Shown piece after piece: positions 11,501 through 21,255 of a stretch of DNA of 64,000 bases. Location of the stretch: contig OW051471.1 in NCBI GenBank assembly GCA_932521025.1, forward strand, positions 8,990,001 to 9,054,000. Direction: 5' to 3'. The position numbers and the translations under genes are program-made. Position 1 is the stretch's first letter, and each line of letters begins with the position of its first letter. Origin of the DNA: Oscheius onirici. Taxonomy: Eukaryota; Nematoda; Chromadorea; Rhabditida; Rhabditidae. The notes under the pieces are model-generated. The model worked only from the letters and a program-made list of their open reading frames with translations. It searched no databases and was not told the origin of the DNA.

Positions 11501-12953
11501 GCGGGGTCCCATCACGATTACAGCGGGTCCCGACACGATCTCAACCCAGAATTTTTATTTTCGCTCTTTCGACGTTGTACACTCGTTTTTTTTTCGTTTC
11601 CAAACCATGTTTAATCGATTCGGCATCAAATTTTACATCAGATACGTACATTATGATAGCAAAAATCTAGTAAAACTGGAAGGAAAAGGCGAAAACAGCA
11701 TTTCTGTCCTTTCCTATGTTTTTCTTTTCTAAGCACAGAAATTTTGATGTCGGAATAGACGTGACTGGTGTAAAATTTGATGCTGAATCGATTAAACATG
11801 GTTTGAAAACGATAAAACGAGTGCAAGGCCTCGAAGAATGCAAAATATGGAAGATCGTGACGGGACCAATGCCAATTGGTCCCGCAGCGGTTTTGGCATT
11901 TTGGCATAGCCGAAGACTTCCTTTAAACATCCTGCCCAAAATGTTGTTTGTCATTGACAGACAAAGTCTTACCTCCAGAGGGTAAAAGGCCTCATCGACG
12001 GTATGTTTACTCCCATCGTCGTCTTCATTGGACCAGCGGAAGTGGAACTGATTCAGGATGTACCGAGCTCCTAGTCCTCCTCCTAAAACTCATCCGTTCA
12101 GTAAAGTAAAGGACAAGTTGTTCACCTCTATTCTTACTCTGACGTAATTGTCTAGTTATCTTATCTACGCTCGAACTACGTTTAGAAAAAGTTGATCCTT
12201 CATAATCTCCTGATTATTAAAATCTACTACCGAACCGTGGTTAAAATCTTTCCGCTTCAACAGTTCGGAAGTGATCACCTGACTCAGTGGGGACTGAAAT
12301 ATAAAAGAGGCTGACCTGTTATTGAGGGCTGCTTCGACCATGAAGTGAATCCCTGTACCATTTCTGAATCTCTCTGTTCCCATTGTCTGTTTAACTCTAC
12401 CTGTATGTCCATTGTTCAGAGCATTCACAGCTCCTTTGACGTCGTAGTCGTAGAAAACGAGAGGATCGTCCATTGTAATGTCTACGGTCTCGGCTATAAA
12501 TGGTCAGTTAAGAAGAGAGGTAGGAATAAGAAAGGGTTTAGATACATTCCTCTATGCCTCAACAATCTCCCCACTTATCTTGAAGAATAGTAAGTTGATA
12601 GATATTGGGAAAAAGAGTACTATCCCTAACTTTTACCACAAAAGAATTAATTGGGATCTCATTTTCCTTGTGTAGGATGGTTTCTCATTGTGGTTTTTAT
12701 AAAACTTTGTTCTTTCCCTCAATTTGACTCACAAAGCTCTACGTTGATTGGAGATTGAGCCTTTCCAGTTCTGTACGTTCCTGTCCAAATTGCTGGATCA
12801 TCATAGTCCCAATGAGCTGCTGGCGCTGGCGATGGGCTTGATACAGGGATGGGTTTTTCCTTGACTACCCGGCACTGTCTGTTGCCCATAACTACCCGAC
12901 ATTGCTTGTAGTCCCCGTAGACAATAACGAAAAGTTAGGAAAAGAAGCAGCAT
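8588..12953 (-). CDS. Alpha-carbonic anhydrase with H-to-R change at a zinc ligand
   Basis: A secreted alpha-type carbonic anhydrase. Exon 1 (ATG at 12953) encodes the hydrophobic MLLLFLTF. A 37-nt intron ending in TAG joins it to LMGNRQCRVVKEK. The mature part starts HWDYDDPAIWTG and KAQSPINVE, then has NNGHT and FRNG. GGGLGARYILNQFHFRW lies near 12000-12105, and LHFVHIREDLNET at about 9165. The end carries YNGSLTTPPCSEVV and NFRPSQPLNGR. The alpha-CA zinc ligands are two histidines in HFHW and one in LHxVH. Here HFHW reads HFRW (codon CGC), so one ligand is lost, as in acatalytic CA-related proteins. The intron of about 2.8 kb between PLE and LHFVH contains a plus-strand gene and an inverted repeat. 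All other junctions read keep frame. An intact paralogue lies at 31748-32877. Confidence 0.85.
9510..11336 (+). CDS. Unrecognised protein nested in a carbonic anhydrase intron
   Basis: A multi-exon gene lying wholly within the large intron of the minus-strand carbonic anhydrase. The chosen start, at 9510, gives MTRDQSGNSENGKTEEDRPS. Central exons encode a probable globular region (LCEMPFVGSVVNIIEDGLIL, then ISGQTMLISHIVTKHIEP and VWMPEKRFYSFFDPKAH). The C-terminal third is acidic and low-complexity, rich in Glu, Ser and Asp, ending RRFIDERKMR at TAG 11334-11336. Most junctions are normal GT-AG. The exception is at 9863-9890, where the frame continues only if a 28-nt GT-AG segment is removed, which is unusually short, or if there is an indel. 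No signal peptide or membrane segment. I do not recognise the family; the 'VGSVVNIIEDG' stretch faintly recalls OB/Tudor-like beta folds. Confidence 0.6.
11526..11866. repeat. Foldback element: imperfect inverted repeat about 130-150 bp per arm
   Basis: Left arm about 11526-11680, right arm about 11738-11866. The reverse complement of the right arm matches the left through the shared core ccaaaccatgtttaatcg, followed by similar 'ttcrgcatcaaattttacaycag'. The outer parts share 'ggtcccgwcacgatct'. The spacer is about 57 bp. It lies in the carbonic anhydrase intron between that gene's exons and the nested gene. It is probably a MITE or foldback DNA transposon; no ORF of its own was seen. Confidence 0.75.
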
Positions 12954-13027
12954 TTTCGGGGATCATCAAGAACCAGGAACTTCTTTATACCAGGGGGAGC
13001 CCATTTTATTTTGGAAGAGCGGCTAGT

Positions 13028-13435
13028 TCAAAGACGAGATTTGACTATGAAAAGTGTTCGTGAGAGCAGAACGGAGATCAAAAAGAAATCGGAAACAATG
13101 ATCGAAGTTGAACAGTAAAAAAATGGACAGTTATGAACAGTAATAAGAGTGATCGTGAAAAGTGGAAAAAAATTTGTTAACTTCCACGAAATGTAGCCTT
13201 CCTGGCAACCTTGTTTTGTATCTCTACCCTTTCTGAAATTCCCATGACTGCATCTATTTCCGGTATTGTCAACCCTGCATGCCACTTTGATCGGCTTATC
13301 GAAAAATGCCGTGGGTAGCAGAATACCAAACGTGAAAGTTTGAATGCTACCAGTTATTTTCTGACATGACTCGCTTTTCCTTCTGTCTCTTTTCGTGTCA
13401 TCTTCGACCCAGACTCTCACGGATATCTATTTTCA
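13028..13435 (-). CDS. Candidate exon of an unrecognised protein
   Basis: On the minus strand an AG acceptor (gaaaatag) is followed by an open exon. It begins ISVRVWVEDDTKRDRRKS and contains five cysteines among basic and aromatic residues (SCQKITGS, VACRVDN, NRCSHGNF, QGCQEGYISWK). A donor-like GT follows at 'tggaa|gttaac'. I could not find a convincing start exon or C-terminal exon. The protein-like composition and splice signals on both sides suggest a real exon, perhaps of a secreted protein, but it may be a remnant. It lies immediately upstream of the carbonic anhydrase start on the same strand. Confidence 0.25.
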
Positions 13436-15079
13436 AAGTGACTCTCTTCCTCTCCCACTCGTTTCTCTTCCGCTACTCGAACCCATTCAGAAGAGATGTC
13501 TCGTAGTAAAAACAATCTTTAGAGAATATACAGTAATCGTAGACAGTTGCTCAGAACGCAATGAACGGTGAGATTTAATGAGACACTGGAAAGTACATTT
13601 TGAATAACAATTGTGATCATTGTGATCGTCTTGAGGGAAAGAGACTCAGAGTCACAGTCAGTCATAGCATTTTCCTGGGGATGGGAACATCCTCGCCAGA
13701 ATGTCGCAAAGTTAGGGAAGCATCTGTTTCCTTTCAAGAGTTCTCTGAGAGGTCAACAAAGTCCCATCATTTCCTTCTTCTCTCCATTTTCTTCTTCTTC
13801 TAACATATCGTATCCCCCTACCTCTTTGTTTGTTCTGTGTTCATGTATTATTTACGGGTGTTCAGATTCCAAGACATGGTTTTTCAAAAACTTTCGACTC
13901 ACTGTGTAATCAAATGAAGCGTACTTTTTTTTTTGAAACCGGCAATGAGTTTATGTTTGTGTTAAAACGACCTCTGATAGTGCACGGTGCACCCAAATGT
14001 CATGTGACTCGTGGTGTAAAATGACTTTTTTTTAGCGAGTTCGATGTTCGTTTCGTTCGTTCCCTAGCCTTAATTTCAAAACATACGGAACTGATATTTT
14101 ACAGGGGTGATATTTAGCCCAGTAAAATGCTACTGTTAAAAAAAAATTTCCTCTCGGCGGACTCGAACCCTGGTCGCTCCAGCGTGAAATTTCACAAACC
14201 CACTACACCAAAAATGCGAAAATTTGAAAGTGGAATAACTTTTTGCGCGAAAGAGTAAAATAAGTTTTTCAAAAAAAGAAAGTTGCGTCTCGATGAGCTG
14301 AGTTTTTTTGTATTTGACCATTTTTTGGTATCTCCTAACACCAAAAAGTTATCACAAAAATACGTTTTTTGGCCGATTTTAAAAGCTACAGTAACCCTTG
14401 ATCCCAAATTCCAAACTGTCCCAAAAGCTCTCAATATTTTTTTTCGAGGTCGATTATCCCTAGGAACAATCCCGGACCAATACGATCAATTTGAAGGGTA
14501 GCTGTAGAACTAATTACAAAGACTTTTGACGCGCCCTAATATTTCTGAATTTGTGAACGGATCTCTCTCCTAGCAGACTACATTTTCCGCGTTGGCTCAA
14601 GCATGAGAATTTCTTGTTAAGTTCCTGAATAACTTTTCGAAATGCTCTTATTTTTCGATGGAGACGAACGTCGTCGAGATCAAACCACTTCTGGGCATTC
14701 CTTATAAACCCAAAAACATCCGGAAGCCAGTTGTATTGTTAGTATGCTAACCTTGGAACCGCGCCAGTTAATCCCCACCAGTCTCTTTCCTCACGCTCCC
14801 CATGAGGCTCCTTTAACCCTCTTAACGTGTCACTTCCCAATCCCGGTTTCAATTAACTCTTTCCAAAAAGGTCCGTTCTAATCACTGCTTTCTGCTCGGC
14901 TGATAATAAATGTCTGGCTGGAAAACATGTTCAAGAAAGGTTCGTTTTCCTTAGAACCAGTGCAGCCAAAATAACGAATTCGGCACCCACATGTGGCCTG
15001 ACCTTGAGTGCCTTCAATTTTGGGGCATCCTTTGATTTTTCGTCTCATTCTGTGTCTTCTTCCGAAATTATTCATGTGA
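13436..15079. other. Intergenic region with repeats
   Basis: About 1.6 kb with no convincing gene. It contains T-rich and A-rich runs and a decayed tRNA-like sequence at 14149-14217, listed separately. The remainder is unassigned. Confidence 0.5.
14149..14217 (-). repeat. tRNA-like remnant (pseudo-tRNA or SINE head)
   Basis: On the minus strand TGGTGTAGTGG resembles an A box and GGGTTCGAGTCC resembles a B box at normal tRNA spacing. A T run (TTTTTTTTT) just downstream could act as a pol III terminator. The T stem and acceptor stem do not pair cleanly, so this is more likely a pseudo-tRNA or SINE head than a working tRNA. Confidence 0.4.
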
Positions 15080-16691
15080 ATGAATATATCCACTTCAGAA
15101 ATGCAATGCCGTTCCATTCACATTCCACATCCTACCGAGACGGAAGTTGTTGTTGACGCCGTTGTTATTTTCTTTGTGAGTCGATTTTTGAATAAAAGAG
15201 GAAGAAAATTTCAGATTTCTCTTGTTGGAGTTATCACAAACTTGATCTCATTTTACGTGCTGGCGCGTCATTATGTATTCCGGTAAGTAGGGCAAACAAG
15301 AAGAGACCTATTTTGGATCTTTTCAACCTTAGCCACAGAAAAACTCAACCCAATTTTGAATGTACCAAGTTTTTGCGCTCTAACAGCTTCTGAATAGAGC
15401 CGAACATTCTCTAATTCCAGGAACCCCTTCGGCCGCCTAACAATGGTTCATGCCTTAGCAAACGTTGGAGTGCTTCTTATTTTCGGTGGCTACACCGTTC
15501 CTGCGATGATAGTGTGAGTCAGAGAAAACATTTGACGCAAATCCAAAATTTTAGAGGAACATCAACCGATCCGGACTGGATGAATCGTCGCATGGGTCAG
15601 TTCATCGTAACGTTCCAAGAAATAGCTCTGCACTCTTGCTTATTTGTATCTATAAATAGGTAAGACACCATTTTGACTCAAAAAGCAGCAGAAATTAAGA
15701 TTTCTGTTCATATGTACTCCCCAATTTTATCGTCACTACTTCACCTACAATGTGACCTCGTTCATAATGGCTTTTATGCTTCTGCTCTGTGGAGGCTACT
15801 GGTGTGTCTATTTGATAGGTGAGTGTTGTTTCTCAATGGTTCTTTGGAATAGATCCCATCCGCAATTTCCGGTTTGTTTGCTCTCTCCCACAAAAGAGAT
15901 GTATTATTGGACCTAAGCAGATCCTAGTTCACACGTTGTTTTCGCTTGAGATCAAGAAAGAATCCAAGAAGGGCTTCCGAGTTCTAAGAGAGACGTTCTG
16001 TTGATCTGAACTTATTGTTAGAGAGGAGAAGAACTCTTTCCAAATCTCCAGACTTGTCTAAAGTTATGTTTTCAGAGGGCTGCGATCTTACCTTCAACAG
16101 TAGACATCTAGTGTGGGAATTTTCACAGACACAATGTGGAAACTTTCTCTCCCTGTATATTGATCTATCCTACAATGTAGGACTCTTCTGTGTAGTTGGA
16201 GTGCTGGACATGGCTGCACTGTTTGGCTTACGAGCTACTCGAAAGGTTTTTTTCTAACTTTGTAACTTTAGAAAGTTTTCAGAAAGTTTCGAAGGCTCTG
16301 AACAAAGAAAACTTGAAGAAGAGGAACCAGAGGGAGTTCCGGTTCTTCATTCAAACAGTCACAAACTCATTAGTTTATGCCGGAACTCTGTTCAGTTTTG
16401 ATGTACTGAGTTGTCAAGCAACGACGAGTTTGGGAGTGTTCTTCTCGGGAACTTTTGCTTGGGCGTTTGCGCACATGTGCTCGGGGTAAGATGGTCTGGA
16501 AATGCTAAAAACCCGATTTTAGAATTATTCTGGTTCTGTTCAACGAAGAAATAAGGAATGTGGCGCTCATACCGTATAGGCTGATCACTAGCAACATGAC
16601 GCCAACAATAGAAATCACATCGACGCAATCATCAAATAACAAGACACCTACAGTGCCACTTTTCAAAGTAGTTACACCACGAGTCAAATGA
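15080..16691 (+). CDS. Serpentine chemoreceptor, srx class
   Basis: A seven-transmembrane nematode chemoreceptor. Exons joined by short introns give ISLVGVITNLISFYVLARHY (TM1), then NPFGRLTMVHALANVGVLLI (TM2). The TM3 region has IALHSCLFVSINRFLFICTP, an 'INR' in place of DRY as is usual in srx. TM4-5 follow, with EFSQTQCGNFLSLYIDLSYN. A late exon has GVFFSGTFAWAFAHMCSGII (TM7), and a cytoplasmic tail rich in Thr and Ser ends at TGA 16691. Srx proteins act in sensory cilia as candidate odorant receptors. The start at 15080 gives a short extracellular N-terminus; an in-frame ATG at 15101 is an alternative. I saw no frame break. Confidence 0.85.
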
Positions 16692-16896
16692 ACTTTTACA
16701 CCCCACTTATCTTATAATTTGCAACATGTAAAGAGACTCATTGTATTACATTGAGGGTAATAGCTCGCACGAAAATAGTACCCGCAAAAAATGTCTGTGC
16801 ATCTGGTGTCTTGATGCTGTGAAAAGTGGAGAAATAGTCTCATTAGCTAAAACCTGAAACAGATTTTATAACATATGAGCATACGCCAATAATATT

Positions 16897-17638
16897 TTAC
16901 ACGATCATTGCATCCATTTTACAAATATATTTGCGGCTGACACCAGTGGTACAAGGATCATCGGTATGATCAAATTGAGTACCAGTTTGAATGGCAGTGC
17001 AGATTGGAGGAGGTGGATTTTCGCTTGGAACTCCGAATCCCCAAAAGATGTAATCCCACTAAATTTATAAACACTTACTGTCTATTCACTTACCGGTGTT
17101 CCATCTGTCCATTGCCAGCAGTTGGCTCCTGGCATTCCGGGGCCAGGGCATGTAGCTGTCATCATTCCTCCAATCCAACAAGGTGCAGCATCCATCGTGC
17201 CACAGAAACCTTAAGACACGTGTTCAAGATGGTCGAAAGTTTACTTTTCACCTCCAACAAAGACTTGTTCCGCGTAGCTGTGAACTGAAGCTAGATCGGC
17301 GCCCATCATTTGACAGGCCATTCTTGCAGCCGACCACATATTCACTCTGCTACCCAGGTCACCCACAAGAAAGTAGCAGTACATTTCATTGAGCATCCAT
17401 CCATTTGGACAGTTAGCTGGAAACTAAAACATTTGGTAATCAACATCTGTGACACAAATAAAATATACTCACATACTACTGTTGTGGTTGCTACCAAAAT
17501 TTTAAAAAAAAACCAAAAAAAAAACAACTTACAAAAAAAGAGCATACTGGGAAAATCAGTAGTATAAGTGGGAACACATCTTCGAATCTCAGAAATGGAA
17601 ACAAAAACCAATAGATGGCTCAAATATAAAGACGACAT
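16897..17638 (-). CDS. Secreted C-type lectin-like domain protein
   Basis: A single CTLD. The start at 17638 gives MSSLYLSHLLVFVSISEIRR, a plausible signal peptide. Two small exons follow (in part TTTVV), then the lectin-like domain: NCPNGWMLNEMYCYFLVGD, WSAARMACQMMGADLASVHS, and a 'WIGG' core (PCWIGGMMTATCPGPGMPG). Next come NCWQWTDGTP and a final part with WGFGVPSENPPPPICTAI and YICKMDAMIV before the TAA. The cysteine pattern and the WIGL-like strand are typical of nematode clec proteins. The calcium-binding QPD or EPN motif is absent, so sugar binding is doubtful. All splice phases agree. The gene is divergent from the downstream SCL gene. Confidence 0.8.
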
Positions 17639-18161
17639 GCTAATCGGTGGGATCGGATAAAGTGATATTTCTTATTTGGATCCGGTATAGTTCACAAAAA
17701 GCGCAACAAATTAAGGCAATTCCTGCTGCAAAGCGCTTTTTATCCATTATCACCGTAGCGGACAAAAGGCAGAAAACTACAAATAGCGGGAAGCTCGGTC
17801 ACGTTTATAAGATAGGGCGGGGAACATCGACACTTTTCGCTCTTTTCCGAATACTGAGAACAGTGGTTCGGATTGGTCGAAAAGTCGCAAAAGAGATCAC
17901 GGAAAATGCTTTTTACTCCCGAGTCACCCAGTAAAGCAAAAACTCCATCAGTTCGAAGCTACAATGAAGTTTATGGTACATTCACGAAGAGTTTGAAGTT
18001 TATTGATGTCGATCACGCAATGTGCAAACGCATCGTGATCATTGCAAACATTTGCATCCGGATGTTTTCGCCGTTTTTTGCACCCAGTTGGCAACATTCT
18101 CTAAGCTTAAGCAGCTTACTGACCCCGTACAAAAAGAAACAATTTCTCTTCCGATCCAGCC
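17639..18161. promoter_or_regulatory. Shared upstream region of the C-type lectin and SCL genes
   Basis: The two start codons, minus at 17638 and plus at 18162, are divergent across about 520 bp. I see no exon or strong repeat. It presumably holds both promoters. Confidence 0.4.
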
Positions 18162-18979
18162 ATGTATTTCCTATTTCTTCTTGCAATTTTCTGCAACGCT
18201 TACGGTAAGTAGAGCTGAAGATTCGAAAAGATAGACAATTTAAGCCATTTGCCCGGGTGACAGTGACGCTGTTAGGAATTTTTTCTTGAAAGCTCACAAC
18301 GACATTCGTTCTCAAATCGCTCTTGGAAAATATGTCGTCCGGGGACCGATGGGTCCTCAGGCAAAGCCTCCAGCTACCAATATGATGCAATTGGTAGGAT
18401 TTCCAAGTTACTAGCTGAAAAACTTCTAGGACTGGGACTGTTCCGTTGAGGCTGCAGCACAAAAGCTTGCGAACCAGTGTTCTTCTGGCAGAAAGAAGAG
18501 ACAAATAAATTATGGGCAAAACTACTACACAATGTGGAGTTCTTACAAGGTAAAAATAATTGAAAACCAGAGTGAACGTGAGATTAGATTGATGATCAAA
18601 CCGCTGCTGGCAACGCTACAGCTTCCTGGATCGGGCAATTCAGCAAGAATGGCTGGACTGGAAACACATTCTACTCCTCCCTGCTTAGCAGTATTGGTTC
18701 AGCTACACAGGTGGTCTGGGCAATGAGTTCGAAGCTGGGATGTGCTGTTGTCCACTGTCCGGGTGGAACATGGAAGGATAGTGTCAGAATCGTGTGTGCG
18801 TATCTCCCGGCAGGAAATTATTACAATCAGCCAATCTATGAAGTTGGACCAACATGTTCAAACTGTCCTGCGGAAAGCTCTTGCGATCAGGTAGGTTCAT
18901 CTAAGAGAGTGATTGAAAAAAATTTCAGTCGACTGGACTGTGTGTTTCCGAAGAAATGCATAATGTTGCATCAGACTGA
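18162..18979 (+). CDS. Secreted CAP-superfamily protein (SCL / venom-allergen-like)
   Basis: A single CAP/SCP domain protein of about 215 residues in five exons. It opens with the signal peptide MYFLFLLAIFCNAYA. The domain contains FLKAHNDIRSQIALGKYV (the first conserved His), MMQLDWDCSVEAAAQKLAN and YGQNYYTMWSS. It also has GSATQVVWAMSSKLGCAVVHC and VCAYLPAGNYYNQPIYEVG. A Cys-rich hinge follows (CSNCPAESSCDQ). The usual 'GHxTQxVW' is GSATQVVW here: the second tetrad-type His is Ser, so a canonical CAP cavity metal site is unlikely. An AATAAA lies just past the stop. Family members are secreted, often intestinal or pharyngeal, and linked to immunity and lipid binding. Confidence 0.9.
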
Positions 18980-19257
18980 ATCAACGAACTTGTTTTTGAG
19001 AATAAATTTATAACGGAACTTTTTTTATAATTAACCAGGGTTGAGTGCAGAAACAGCTTCACTTTAGAGAATTGTCCCAACATGTATTTTGAGTTAATTG
19101 GGTTAGGAGAAAATGACCAGAGGTCAGGTTTGTCCGGGGACTGTGCTATCCGCTTAATCGATTTTAGCTTATTTTTCGGCGGTCATCTCTACATTTGGTG
19201 TGGTACTACCTTGTTTAATACTCACACCATCAGAGATCTGCAGCTGAACTTTCAGCA

Positions 19258-20551
19258 ATGGATCCGATCATCTTTCTTGAAGATCTTCCTTTTTCTGCCG
19301 CTTTAGCCATCATCAAAAAGGTTGTCCAGCTTACAACATTTGCCAATAATCTTTTTTTCAGTTGGAGACAAAAAGCTTTCTCAAATCTATGAGAACTTGT
19401 AAATGGACAAATTCCATTATCGAGAAATATCGACCTACTTTTGTTAAAGACATATTCAAAGAAATCAGCTATATACCTTGGAAGACAGAAAGTCTGACAA
19501 AACAACAACTGGGTGCCTGTCGGTACTTCAGATAGGCCGAGGTTACAATTGGTAACTTTAGAAGAGTTAACTGGACTACTATATATTTCTCACAACATCA
19601 TTTCAGGCTCAGCCCCGACTGTTAAATTTGCTCAAGCCCTACAAGAAAGCCAACATTTTTGCGAACAAGGTCATCCAGTGGAACCCTTCCCCAATGACCG
19701 AGATTTTTGAATACTTCAGGCCAAAAAAGTGTTTCTTCATGTTTGAAGAATATGAAAAGTTCAAAACAATTTCTTTTTCTCCTGAACTGGTAATTTTTCA
19801 ACTCTGCGCCAACGCAGAAATTCCCTTTTCCCATTTCTATCGAACGAGTGCACTTTCCAACCAAACAATTTCAGGAAGAATTGGATATCGAATTGGAAAA
19901 GGCCATTCATTCAAAGCTTTGACCATTCGGATAAACATGTACACCATATAGTAAGGAAAACAGGGAATACGATTCAGAATGTGTTGAGAACGTTTTGGCG
20001 GATACGAAACAAATTACAGAGCAATTACATGAGATCGTCAGAAACTCAGCATCTCGTTGCCACCCTACTTCCTTTCTACTATCGCTCAAGGTCTTCATTG
20101 ACTCGAAAACACAGACTTAAGCAATCTGCAGGCACAAATTTGTAGTTTTGGCCCCCTTCCCGTTCTCTCAGAAGCACAATTTCCTCTTTGCTTTTGGTGA
20201 AATGAACTCCACTTCTCTCTTCTTCCAAACCCAAGATCATTGCGCCGAGGTACCATTTTATGCCTTTCTTCTTTACAGTTCTTTAGCACCTTGTCTGGTT
20301 CATGGTGCTGCTTGCAGTGGGTTTGATCCTTCTATTGATTAACCGGTGTTTACCGAAGAAGGATACTTTCCAGAAGGATGAAAATAATGAGGTAACAGGA
20401 GGTTTTTCACCTCTAAAAGTTAAAATTTTAGGACGAAACTTCAATGAACCTACCCATCTTCGTTCTGCCACCATGTGCACTCTACCCAGTGGACGATGTA
20501 GAAGGCTTTGATCTGGAGGAAACTGACGATTCAACTCTACTCCTACAGTAA
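19258..20551 (+). pseudogene. F-box-like N-terminus with a C-terminal membrane segment; one frame break
   Basis: The first exon starts MDPIIFLEDLPFSAALAIIK and continues KSFLKSMRTCKWTNSIIEKY, which resembles a nematode F-box (substrate adaptor for Skp1-cullin ubiquitin ligases). Near 19507 the frame must shift by +1 to enter exons reading RLLNLLKPYKKANIFANK and EYFRPKKCFFMFEEYEKF. Later exons splice in phase to KHNFLFAFGEMNS, then a hydrophobic VWFMVLLAVGLILLLINR, and end in an acidic tail (FDLEETDDSTLLLQ) at 20551. An F-box plus a membrane segment is odd, so two genes may be merged here, or the first may be broken. An unusually placed acceptor (ttctttag at about 20286) is needed for the membrane exon. 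Function unknown. Confidence 0.4.
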
Positions 20552-21255
20552 TTGCACTCTAACAGTAATTTGTAATTTTGAAAGTAACATTATATGCTGC
20601 GCTTTCTCATTCTTCGTATTATAAGGAAGGAACCTGAAATATTATTTTTAGTTCAAAATTCAAATTTGCCTTTAAAGTATTTTATTCATTATTTACCGTT
20701 TATTCTAACATCTGGTTCCGAGTCGAGAATTATTCTTAGGCAGGAATAGGTCTACATCCCATTTCGAAAGGAGGGCAATCTGAATCTGAAGAGTTAGGCG
20801 AAGGAAGAGGAAAAAGCTAGGAAGACACTGGTTAAACCAATTATGTCAAAAACAGAGGATGTCTGCAATTTCTTGTCTTATTGTAGTGCAACTTCTGTTT
20901 CTAAGCAACACTTCCTTTTACTGAACGTTCACCAAAAGTTTGTCGACTTGTAGCTCCGACGATAAATTTCACGGGAGTTGGTAGCAAGAACAAACACTAA
21001 TTACGAGGTAGGAGTTTTGGATTCTGCTGTCTCTGGGCGATACAGGGTCTGAGTTCTGAGTTGCCTTCAGATATACCAAGACACTGCAATTAACCTGTTG
21101 TTGTGAGATTTTTTCGAAAATGTATAATAATAGACGAGAAGTGCCTGACTCCGCTGGGCGTCACGGCGTTTCGAGAAAATACACCGTTTATCTCAAATTG
21201 TGAGCGTCAAATTACACAGTTGTAAAGGTTGAAAGTGTGTCGTAGGAAGACTTGT
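20552..21255. other. Intergenic, nothing recognised
   Basis: About 700 bp between the convergent F-box-like gene and the acyltransferase-like gene. AT-rich in its first part. No exon with coherent splice signals was found. Confidence 0.5.

Noticed and set aside
12165..12473. Carbonic anhydrase extension after FRNG (GIHFMVEAALNNR)
   Set aside because: Splicing at FRN|GGGLGAR matches the paralogue's intron position and the family; the extension is intron sequence.
14149..14217. Functional tRNA gene
   Set aside because: A and B boxes are present but T-stem and acceptor-stem pairing are poor, so it is listed as a remnant.
18013..18519. 168-codon minus-strand frame
   Set aside because: Antisense to the CAP protein and its promoter; no splice logic or domain.
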